49,224 bases of DNA, taken from positions 1 to 49,224 of the forward strand of contig CAMDYX010000017.1 of NCBI GenBank assembly GCA_945910395.1, given 5' to 3'. Position numbers and translations under genes: made by a program. Source of the stretch: an uncultured Agathobacter sp. Its GTDB lineage: Bacteria; Bacillota; Clostridia; Lachnospirales; Lachnospiraceae. The notes under the pieces were generated by a model. The model was not told the DNA's origin. It did no database searches and worked only from the letters and a program-made list of their open reading frames with translations. Within the stretch, counting starts at the first letter, position 1. The number at the start of each line of letters is the position of its first letter. Positions 1-6,120 of this stretch are shown one piece after another.

Positions 1-78
1 TTACAAACGAGAGTGGGTTCTGATTCAAATATGCAAATTCATTCGGGAACACTTTGGGGAATACTTTTTCGAAATACA
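1..78 (-). repeat. Truncated copy of dispersed ~180-bp hairpin element, cut by window start
   Basis: The first bases match the reverse complement of the left half of the elements at 20262-20449, 35582-35763 and 48017-48202: the inner segment containing ACAAACGAGAGTGGGTTCTG, then ATATGCAAATTCATTCGGG, then an outer end with CGAAAT. The other half is missing because the window begins here. The last bases of the window would continue this copy after a gap of only about 3 T residues, judged against the intact sequence at 23385-23466. Confidence 0.85.
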
Positions 79-87
79 TTGGTAACC

Positions 88-116
88 TTGACAAGAATAA
101 CTGCGTATGATATTTT
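88..116 (+). promoter_or_regulatory. Probable sigma-A promoter for the Ni/Co riboswitch and CDF transporter
   Basis: TTGACA at 88-93 is a perfect -35. A 17-bp spacer leads to TATTTT at 111-116 as a moderate -10. It sits about 35 bp upstream of the riboswitch core, so the aptamer would be near the 5' end of the transcript. The alternative TATGAT at 106-111 would leave a spacer of only 12 bp. Confidence 0.55.
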
Positions 117-149
117 AAAATCACTCTTTGCACTGCATATTCATCTACA

Positions 150-233
150 GTACAAACTGAGCAGACCGTGATTTTGGAGATCATGGAGTCGGGTCACAGA
201 AGTGACAGTGGAACTTTTACATCCACGGGACAG
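150..233 (+). promoter_or_regulatory. NiCo (czcD-type) riboswitch aptamer
   Basis: The segment has the layout of the NiCo riboswitch class, known for cooperative Ni2+/Co2+ binding and found upstream of czcD-like cation exporters. ACTGAGCAG is at 156-164, then a TGA...TCA helix (169-184), GTCGGGTCAC near 188-197 with a GAAG turn, a GTGGA/TCCAC helix (208-226) and the terminal GGGACAG (227-233). The class is recalled from its published consensus, not searched. The downstream gene is a CDF metal exporter and a terminator overlaps the 3' helix, both as expected for an ON switch in which metal binding prevents termination. Confidence 0.85.
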
Positions 234-267
234 TAGATACTAATACTGATTTCGTGGGTGTTTTTTT
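223..267 (+). terminator. Riboswitch expression-platform terminator
   Basis: CCACG (224-228) can pair with CGTGG (253-257), followed by a run of seven T (261-267). The 5' arm is the same strand that forms the last aptamer helix (GTGGA/TCCAC). Aptamer and terminator are therefore mutually exclusive, the usual arrangement for metal-induced expression. Confidence 0.75.
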
Positions 268-343
268 ATACTTTTTTACAGATAAAAAGCTTCCCACATA
301 ACCAGTGTCTTGGAGAACATTTATCATGTGGAGGAAACAAAAA

Positions 344-1237
344 ATGACAAAAAAAGAAAATGAGTTTCAAAAGGTAGCAAATCGGGTGTCCATGGTTTCC
401 ATCATCGGAAATCTGATACTATCCCTGCTGAAATTATTTGCAGGAATTTTTGCACATTCCGCTGCGATGATCAGTGACGCCATCCATTCTGCGTCGGATG
501 TGTTCAGCACTATCGTTGTAATTATCGGAGTGCATTTATCATCTAAGGAATCCGATAAGGAGCATCCTTACGGTCATGAACGATTAGAGTGTGAGGCGGC
601 AATTATTCTTGCCATGGTCCTTTTTATCACGGGACTTGGAATCGGCATCGACGCAGCAAAAAACATTCTGCAGGGCAATTATGCCGGCTTACAGGTTCCG
701 GGAATCGCAGCACTGATAGCGGCAATTGTTTCCATTGTAAGTAAAGAGGCCATGTACTGGTATACAAGATTTTATGCAAAAAAGATTGATTCCAGTGCCC
801 TGATGGCAGATGCATGGCATCATCGCTCCGACGCGTTTTCGTCGGTTGGTGCGTTAATCGGTATCGCTGCATCCCGGATGGGATACCCAATCATGGATTC
901 GGTTGCCAGCCTTGTAATTTTTGTTTTTATCACGAAAGCAGCCTTTGATATTTTTCAGGATTCCATGGATAAGCTGGTGGACCATTCCTGCGACGAGGAA
1001 ACAGAGCGTGCAATGAAGGAGTGTGTGCTAAGGCATGAGGCTGTGCTGGGAATTGACTTGCTACATACCAGAATTTTCGGTAATAAAATCTATGTGGATA
1101 TTGAAATTGAGGCAGATGCGTCCTATACTTTAAGAGAAGCCCATGAGATCGCGGAGGCGGTTCATGACAGTATTGAAAAAGAGTTTCCAAAGGTAAAACA
1201 CATCATGGTGCATGTGAATCCAAAGGAAAACGAATAG
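344..1237 (+). CDS. Cation diffusion facilitator (CDF) family metal exporter
   Basis: This is a 297-aa inner-membrane divalent-cation/proton antiporter of the CDF (FieF/CzcD) superfamily. It has about six membrane segments and a C-terminal cytoplasmic metal-sensing domain ending in an HIMVHVNP-like strand. Metal-site residues are visible in two membrane segments: D45, H48 and D52 (SDAIHSASD), and D156, H159 and D163 (ADAWHHRSD). I chose the ATG at 344 because GTGGAGGAAA lies 7 bp upstream; ATGs further up lack a site. The NiCo riboswitch in the leader argues that Ni2+ or Co2+ is the exported ion, although other CDF members move Zn2+, Fe2+ or Mn2+. It is followed after 12 bp by a YhcH-family gene on the same transcript. 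Confidence 0.93.
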   Translation: MTKKENEFQKVANRVSMVSIIGNLILSLLKLFAGIFAHSAAMISDAIHSASDVFSTIVVIIGVHLSSKESDKEHPYGHERLECEAAIILAMVLFITGLGIGIDAAKNILQGNYAGLQVPGIAALIAAIVSIVSKEAMYWYTRFYAKKIDSSALMADAWHHRSDAFSSVGALIGIAASRMGYPIMDSVASLVIFVFITKAAFDIFQDSMDKLVDHSCDEETERAMKECVLRHEAVLGIDLLHTRIFGNKIYVDIEIEADASYTLREAHEIAEAVHDSIEKEFPKVKHIMVHVNPKENE

Positions 1238-1249
1238 GAGGAGCTATAT

Positions 1250-1654
1250 ATGAATGTACAGGAAGCTACAAATTATTTAAAGGGACTTAATCTTGCATCC
1301 CTTGAGGTGGGAAAATATGTGGTAGACGATGATTTCTACTACATGATTCAGGAGTATGAGACCCAGGATATTTCCCAGTGTAAGATGGAAAGTCATGATA
1401 AGTGGATAGATATCCAGTGGATCATTTCCGGAGTGGAGGCAATTGAGACAACAGATGTTTCCCGTCTTACGGTTTCGGTTCCATATAATCAGGAAAAGGA
1501 TATTACCTTTTTTGAGACCCCGGCTGTTATGCAGCACAATGTCCTAACGGAAGGCTCTTATGTGGTGCTTTATCCGGAAAACGGGCATATGCCCAAGGTC
1601 GCAGTGGAGGGCAGCGTCCATGTGAAAAAATGCGTAGCCAAGATTCGGGCATAA
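1250..1654 (+). CDS. YhcH/YjgK/YiaL family (DUF386) protein
   Basis: This 134-aa cytoplasmic protein is the usual length for the family. It carries the signature HDKWIDIQWIISGVEAIE (residues 49-66) and the C-terminal YPENGHMPKV strand, whose conserved Glu and His bind metal in this cupin-like fold. Family members (E. coli YhcH/NanQ, EbgC) act on sugars, for example speeding anomer interconversion of sialic acid, but no sugar genes lie nearby. AGGAGG is placed 7 bp before the ATG. It is co-transcribed with the CDF exporter and ends just before a strong terminator, so it may also fall under the Ni/Co riboswitch. Substrate unknown. Confidence 0.88.
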   Translation: MNVQEATNYLKGLNLASLEVGKYVVDDDFYYMIQEYETQDISQCKMESHDKWIDIQWIISGVEAIETTDVSRLTVSVPYNQEKDITFFETPAVMQHNVLTEGSYVVLYPENGHMPKVAVEGSVHVKKCVAKIRA

Positions 1655-1708
1655 GTATAAAAAATGCTTGCATAATGATACAAGAAGTGGTAATTTATCA
1701 TAAACGGC

Positions 1709-1740
1709 AAAGAGGTCAGCTTCGGTTGGCCTCTTTATTT
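1709..1740 (+). terminator. Rho-independent terminator of the CDF-YhcH transcript
   Basis: An 11-bp stem (AAGAGGTCAGC paired with GTTGGCCTCTT, with G-U wobbles) closes a TTCG tetraloop and is followed by TATTTTTG. Confidence 0.9.
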
Positions 1741-1742
1741 TT

Positions 1743-1868
1743 GCGAAAAAGGAAGATAAGGTTGTATTTATGGCAAATGGTGTTATTCTAGAAGAGGGAA
1801 CACCGGAGGAAATCTTCTCTAATCCCAAAAGCCCGGAGGCGAAGCAGTTTCTTAGGGCAATCCTATAA
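1743..1868 (+). pseudogene. 3' remnant of a polar amino-acid ABC transporter ATPase (GlnQ-like)
   Basis: Reading from 1743 gives about 41 codons to a TAA at 1866-1868. The translation includes KVVFMANGVILEEGTPEEIF and NPKSPEAKQFLRAIL, the C-terminal tail typical of GlnQ/HisP-type ATPases. Walker A, signature and Walker B motifs are absent, and the upstream sequence is the terminator of the preceding operon. No start codon or ribosome site precedes it. It is a deletion scar of a once complete gene; its permease and binding-protein partners are not in the window. Confidence 0.8.
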
Positions 1869-1892
1869 TTTACGAATAGAGGACGAAATCAA

Positions 1893-2816
1893 ATGAGTTT
1901 TAAAGTAAGGCAATCCCTGCTGTTACTTCTTACAGCGACCATATGGGGAGTGGCTTTTGTGGCACAAAGCGTGGGAATGGACTATGTGGGACCATTTACA
2001 TTCTCTGCGACACGAAATTTTATCGGTGCGGCGGTATTGATACCGGTGATTCTTTTCTTTGAAAAAGGAAAGACAACGGAGCAGAAGGCTGCCGAAAAGG
2101 AAAACAGACAGACTTTAATCAAAGGAGGAATCCTGTGTGGATTCTTCCTTTGTGTTGCAAGCAACCTGCAGCAGTTTGGAATCCTGTATACCACGGTAGG
2201 AAAAGCGGGATTTTTAACGGCCATGTACATTGTGCTGGTACCGATTCTTGGAATTTTTCTAAAGAAAAAGGTAGGTATCAAAATGTGGATTGCGGTTTTG
2301 ATTGCAGTATGCGGATTATATCTCCTTTGTATATCCGGGGGGGATCTGACCCTGCAAAAGGGTGATATTTTAGAGCTGGGATGCGCCCTTTTCTTTTCCA
2401 TCCAGATACTGACGGTGGATCACTATGCGCCAAAGGTAAGCGGCATCAAGCTTTCCTTTATACAGTTTTTGGTGTGCGGTATTCTCTCTGCCATCGGGAT
2501 GCTGCTTTTTGAGCAGCCCTCCTGGGGAAGTATTCTGGCTGCATGGCTTCCGATTCTGTATGCCGGCGCACTATCCACCGGCGTAGCTTATACACTTCAG
2601 ATTGTTGCACAGAAAGGCTTAAATCCCACGCTGGCATCTCTCATCATGAGTCTGGAATCGGTGATTTCTTTACTTGCAGGATGGATCATCTTAAATCAAA
2701 AGTTATCAAAAAGAGAATTACTTGGATGTGCGGTGATGTTCGTTGCGATTGTGCTGGTGCAGCTTCCTGAAAAAGTGCAGAATAAAAGTAAGGAAGAAGT
2801 GGAATCATGTACTTAA
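1893..2816 (+). CDS. DMT superfamily (EamA) transporter
   Basis: This 307-aa integral membrane protein has two tandem EamA repeats and about ten hydrophobic helices. The first repeat starts at LLLTATIWGVAFVAQSVGMD and the second at ILELGCALFFSIQILTVDHY. The length is typical of full-size EamA exporters, which move amino acids or other metabolites outward. GAGGACG lies 9 bp before the ATG. A charged C-terminal tail (QNKSKEEVESCT) follows the last helix. It lies 47 bp upstream of the serine dehydratase genes, so a role in amino-acid (possibly serine or threonine) export is plausible but not shown. Confidence 0.9.
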   Translation: MSFKVRQSLLLLLTATIWGVAFVAQSVGMDYVGPFTFSATRNFIGAAVLIPVILFFEKGKTTEQKAAEKENRQTLIKGGILCGFFLCVASNLQQFGILYTTVGKAGFLTAMYIVLVPILGIFLKKKVGIKMWIAVLIAVCGLYLLCISGGDLTLQKGDILELGCALFFSIQILTVDHYAPKVSGIKLSFIQFLVCGILSAIGMLLFEQPSWGSILAAWLPILYAGALSTGVAYTLQIVAQKGLNPTLASLIMSLESVISLLAGWIILNQKLSKRELLGCAVMFVAIVLVQLPEKVQNKSKEEVESCT

Positions 2817-2836
2817 ACTCCCATTTCGAAAAGTGA
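2814..2836. repeat. Possible outer-end remnant of the dispersed hairpin element
   Basis: AAACTCCCATTTCGAAAAGTG resembles the reverse complement of the outer end of the element at 20262-20449. It is only about 20 bp and overlaps the stop codon of the DMT gene, so chance similarity cannot be ruled out. Confidence 0.3.
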
Positions 2837-2863
2837 TTTCTTTAAATACAGGAGAAAACATGT

Positions 2864-3553
2864 ATGAATCTTTTTGATATTGTGGGTCCCATCATGGTAG
2901 GCCCCTCCAGCTCCCATACGGCAGGAGCCGTAAAAATCGGTTATGTTGCAAGAAAACTGATGGCGGAACCCATCGTGGATGCAACGATCAATATGTATGG
3001 CTCATTCCTTGCCACAGGAGGTGGCCATGGAACAAAATATGCCATCGTTGCAGGTCTTTTGGGAATGCTTCCGGATGACAGAAGAATTCCGGACAGCTTT
3101 CATTACGCCGATGAGATCGGAATGAAATACCGGTTTGGGGAAGCGGATTTGAAGGATGTGCATCCGAATTCTGTGCAGCTGATCCTAGAAGGCGAAGATG
3201 GCCGGAAGCTGGAGATCGTAGGGGAATCCATCGGAGGCTCACTGATTAATATTGCCCAGATTGACGGGCTTTCCGCTAACTTTTCCGGGGACTATCCCAC
3301 ACTGATCGTACATAACTTAGATCAGCCGGGGCATGTGGCAGAGGTGACGAGTATGCTTTCCCACAAAGCAATCAATATTGCCACCATGCAGCTTTATCGT
3401 GCCAGCCGTGGCGGGAATGCAGTTATGGTTATCGAATGTGATCAGGAAATCCCGAAGGAGTCCATTAAATGGCTTTCACACTTGGAAGGCGTGGAAAAGG
3501 TCACCTATTATAGTCTTTTGGATGGAGGAAATGAAGAAGATGAGCTTTCGTAA
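2864..3553 (+). CDS. sdaAB: L-serine dehydratase, iron-sulfur-dependent, beta subunit
   Basis: This 229-aa subunit of the two-chain [4Fe-4S] L-serine dehydratase converts L-serine to pyruvate and ammonia with SdaAA. The N-terminal family signature is clear (FDIVGPIMVGPSSSHTAGAV, residues 4-23), and GSFLATGGGHGTKYA follows. A C-terminal ACT domain (about residues 147-215, PTLIVHNLDQPGHVAEV) is usual in this subunit and may bind serine. The ATG is preceded by AGGAGAAA. The stop overlaps the start of sdaAA, indicating translational coupling. Confidence 0.96.
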   Translation: MNLFDIVGPIMVGPSSSHTAGAVKIGYVARKLMAEPIVDATINMYGSFLATGGGHGTKYAIVAGLLGMLPDDRRIPDSFHYADEIGMKYRFGEADLKDVHPNSVQLILEGEDGRKLEIVGESIGGSLINIAQIDGLSANFSGDYPTLIVHNLDQPGHVAEVTSMLSHKAINIATMQLYRASRGGNAVMVIECDQEIPKESIKWLSHLEGVEKVTYYSLLDGGNEEDELS

Positions 3554-4406
3554 GCTGAGTGAGATCGTTGAAATGGCAGACCGTAAAAATAAGGAATTCT
3601 GGGAGCCGGTAATCGAAGAGGATATGAAGGAACGCAACGTTTCCTTTGCGGAATCCTTTGAGACCATGCGCCAGATGCTTCATGCAATGAAGGAGGCAGA
3701 CCGTGGCTATGATCCGCTTCTTCGCTCTGCCAGTAAAATCTCCGGTGGAGATGGAGCAAAAATGGAAGAATTTCGAAAAAACGGAACGTCCCTTGCGGGG
3801 GATTTTATTCTTCTCGTGATGGAAAAGGCAATCAAGATGGGAGAATCCAATGCCTGTATGAAGCGTATCGTTGCAGCACCAACAGCCGGCTCCTGCGGCG
3901 TCATTCCGGCAGTCCTCTTATCCTATGAGGAAGAAAAACAGGTGCCGGAAGAACGACTGGTGGAGGCACTTTTTGTGGCTGCCGGAATCGGAGAAGTGCT
4001 TGCAAACAGTGCCAGCATTTCCGGTGCGGAAGGAGGATGCCAGGCGGAGATTGGCTCGGCTAGCGCCATGGCGGCGGGAGCAGTAACCTATTTGGAGGGC
4101 GGAGATTCCCAGAGCATTGTTCATGCAGCAGCCCTTGCCCTTAAAAATATGCTGGGACTGACCTGTGATCCGGTAGGGGGACTGGTGGAGGTACCCTGTA
4201 TTAAAAGAAACGTGTCCGGAGCAGTCAATGCGATTACCTCCTCCCAGCTTGCACTTGCCGGAATCAAAAGCGCAATCGAACCGGATGAGGTTATTGATTC
4301 CATGAGAAGAATCGGAAAGCTGATTCCGGAATGCTTAAAAGAGACCGCAAAGGAAGGCCTTGCAATTACACCTTCCGCCTTACGTGCCATAAAGATATCC
4401 TCCTGA
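3540..4406 (+). CDS. sdaAA: L-serine dehydratase, iron-sulfur-dependent, alpha subunit
   Basis: This 288-aa catalytic subunit holds the oxygen-labile [4Fe-4S] cluster and makes pyruvate from serine. Conserved family blocks include APTAGSCGVIPAVL, SISGAEGGCQAEIGSASAMA and LTCDPVGGLVEVPCIKRN, which contain the cluster cysteines. I chose the ATG at 3540: GGAGG at 3524-3528 is about 11 bp upstream and the resulting length matches the family. In-frame ATGs at 3522 and 3531 are alternatives. The gene overlaps sdaAB by 14 bp, so the two chains are probably made in equal amounts. The pyruvate could feed NifJ, encoded at 41761. Confidence 0.95.
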   Translation: MSFRKLSEIVEMADRKNKEFWEPVIEEDMKERNVSFAESFETMRQMLHAMKEADRGYDPLLRSASKISGGDGAKMEEFRKNGTSLAGDFILLVMEKAIKMGESNACMKRIVAAPTAGSCGVIPAVLLSYEEEKQVPEERLVEALFVAAGIGEVLANSASISGAEGGCQAEIGSASAMAAGAVTYLEGGDSQSIVHAAALALKNMLGLTCDPVGGLVEVPCIKRNVSGAVNAITSSQLALAGIKSAIEPDEVIDSMRRIGKLIPECLKETAKEGLAITPSALRAIKISS

Positions 4407-4455
4407 TTGGTTCAAACTCTTTTTTCATGATTTTTACTATCTTGTATGTAAAACC

Positions 4456-4488
4456 AATCCATTGTATCATGGATTAAGGTATTTTTTT
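4456..4488 (+). terminator. Weak terminator-like hairpin after sdaAA
   Basis: AATCCAT (4456-4462) pairs with ATGGATT (4469-4475). Seven bases later comes TTTTTTT at 4482-4488. The gap before the T-run makes it weak; it may only reduce read-through into the EamA gene. Confidence 0.4.
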
Positions 4489-4507
4489 ACATTTAGGAGG
4501 AAAAAAT

Positions 4508-4921
4508 ATGTGGGCATTATTTGCAATTCTATCAGCAGTATTTGCTGCGCTTACCTCCATTCTGGCAAAGGTCGGAATTGATGGGGTAAATTCAAATCTT
4601 GCAACTGCGATTCGTACCATGGTTGTGGTAATTATGGCATGGGGAATGGTTTTTTTAACACACGCCCAGAGCGGACTTGCGGAAATTGGGAAAAAGAGCT
4701 GGATTTTTCTGATTTTGTCGGGGCTTGCAACCGGAGCCTCCTGGCTGTGTTATTATAAAGCACTTCAGATAGGAGAGGCTTCAAAGGTGGTTCCCATTGA
4801 TAAGCTGAGCGTGGTTATTACCTTAGTGCTGGCCTTCGTGTTTTTGCACGAGGAGTTTACATACAAATCAGTAATCGGATGTATATTGATCGGAGCAGGA
4901 ACCTTATTTATGGTGCTGTAA
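4508..4921 (+). CDS. Half-size EamA-domain transporter
   Basis: This 137-aa membrane protein has one EamA repeat: four to five helices beginning MWALFAILSAVFAALTSI, with the family block LATGASWLCYYKALQIGEAS and a final helix ending GTLFMVL. Full-size members have two repeats, so this one would work as a dimer, as EmrE-like proteins do. TAGGAGGAAAAA precedes the ATG. It lies downstream of sdaAA, giving an exporter-like gene on each side of the serine dehydratase. The gene is complete: the next start follows after 15 bp and has its own ribosome site. Confidence 0.88.
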   Translation: MWALFAILSAVFAALTSILAKVGIDGVNSNLATAIRTMVVVIMAWGMVFLTHAQSGLAEIGKKSWIFLILSGLATGASWLCYYKALQIGEASKVVPIDKLSVVITLVLAFVFLHEEFTYKSVIGCILIGAGTLFMVL

Positions 4922-4936
4922 GAAGGAGAGTAAAGG

Positions 4937-6049
4937 ATGGCAGAAAGAGAGCCAAAAGAGATTTATTTTAAAAAGAATGGTTTATTTGCACATACGTCCC
5001 ATTTGAAAAATGAGGATGCATTTATTACGGTTGAAATCGCAGTTGTCAATGAGTCGAAGGAAGACCAGCCGGTATGGATTGATATTCATATGCATCAGCT
5101 GATCGATACCGGAAAGCTTCAGATTGAGGAGGAGCCGGGAATCAAAGCAAAGGGAATGACAAAGCTCGTTCTTCCGAAAGGAGCCCAAAAGACTGCAAGA
5201 ACGCAGCTTTGCGTGGAAAATGCCGTGATGTGGGATATAGAAACACCAATTCTTTATGTGGTGGAAGCGGTATTGTACAAACCGGTACAGGAGGGGGAAG
5301 CACTCCCAAATCCAAAGCTTGTTGCGGGACTTGCCATGCAAAAGCCCCATAGCATGAAGATGCTGGATTTTGAGGAGACCCGCTTTGGAATCCGGGAAAT
5401 TGCCATGGATGCAAAAAACGGATTCTGTATCAACGGAAAAAGCATGAAGCTCATAGTAGGAAAGCTTCTGTCATCCACCGAGAATGAAAAAACAGACACC
5501 AAAGAGGAAGCCTTTGAGTTGGAATATGAAAAGGTAAAGGCGTACAAAGAAAGCGGCTGTAATACGGTATGGGTTGAGAGTGAAAAAATGTCGGACGACT
5601 TTTTTGATGCCTGCAATCGTCTGGGAGTTCTGGTATTGGATGAAGTATGTAAAAAGGAGCGCATCTGTCATGAGAGAAGCTTTCCCTCGGTAGCTGCATG
5701 GATGATGGGAAAACATCTTTTGGCAGAATCAGAAAATAAGGAGAGCGATTCTTTGGAGTTTTCAGAGCTGGTAAGAGCCCTTGATCCCACCAGATGTGTC
5801 GGTGGAGTCTGCGATGACTCTTTTGGAGAAAGTGCAGATGGAAGATTTGACCATAAAATCTGGAATGATGTCACAGAGGCTGTTTGCGCGCCCTGGGATT
5901 TTGTGGGATATCCGAAGGAGAACCATTGGTTTGATGAGGCCGGTGTATTGTTTCCAAACCGTATGATTATCCTAGAGGGTAGCAGAAGGTCGGAATGCAA
6001 GGAATATTTGACCAGATATGGAAATATCATCGGCATTTTTGAAAATTAA
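4937..6049 (+). CDS. Divergent glycoside hydrolase family 2-like protein, probably inactive
   Basis: This 370-aa protein has no signal peptide. Residues about 25-145 resemble the GH2 immunoglobulin-like domain, ending with MWDIETPILYVVEAVL (GH2 usually has LW.PE.P.LY). Next comes the start of a GH2-like barrel: RFGIRE (149-154), GFCINGK (162-168), and a YKESGCNTVWVESEKMSDDF block where active enzymes have a conserved helix and HYP. FPSVAAWMMGKH (249-260) aligns with the HPS..W..GNE motif, but the acid/base Glu is His260 and the preceding Asn is Lys259. DPTRCV (283-288) and MIILEGS (343-349, possible nucleophile Glu347) are still recognisable. The N-terminal sugar-binding sandwich is missing. 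It may be a binding or regulatory protein rather than an enzyme. Family assignment is by motif reading only. Confidence 0.6.
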   Translation: MAEREPKEIYFKKNGLFAHTSHLKNEDAFITVEIAVVNESKEDQPVWIDIHMHQLIDTGKLQIEEEPGIKAKGMTKLVLPKGAQKTARTQLCVENAVMWDIETPILYVVEAVLYKPVQEGEALPNPKLVAGLAMQKPHSMKMLDFEETRFGIREIAMDAKNGFCINGKSMKLIVGKLLSSTENEKTDTKEEAFELEYEKVKAYKESGCNTVWVESEKMSDDFFDACNRLGVLVLDEVCKKERICHERSFPSVAAWMMGKHLLAESENKESDSLEFSELVRALDPTRCVGGVCDDSFGESADGRFDHKIWNDVTEAVCAPWDFVGYPKENHWFDEAGVLFPNRMIILEGSRRSECKEYLTRYGNIIGIFEN

Positions 6050-6068
6050 GTTTTCCTATTGCTATAAT
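6039..6068 (+). promoter_or_regulatory. Candidate promoter of carB
   Basis: TTGAAA (6039-6044, overlapping the end of the GH2-like gene), an 18-bp spacer, and TATAAT (6063-6068). The start codon of carB is 53 bp further on. No PyrR- or uracil-type attenuator hairpin was seen in the leader. Confidence 0.5.
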
Positions 6069-6120
6069 TTATTTTTTTAGGTAGGATAGAATAGATAAAA
6101 ATCAATAAAGGGGAAAAAAC

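Noticed and set aside
3378..3539. N-terminal extension of sdaAA overlapping sdaAB
   Set aside because: It is an out-of-frame shadow of the ACT domain of sdaAB; family length and GGAGG support the start at 3540.
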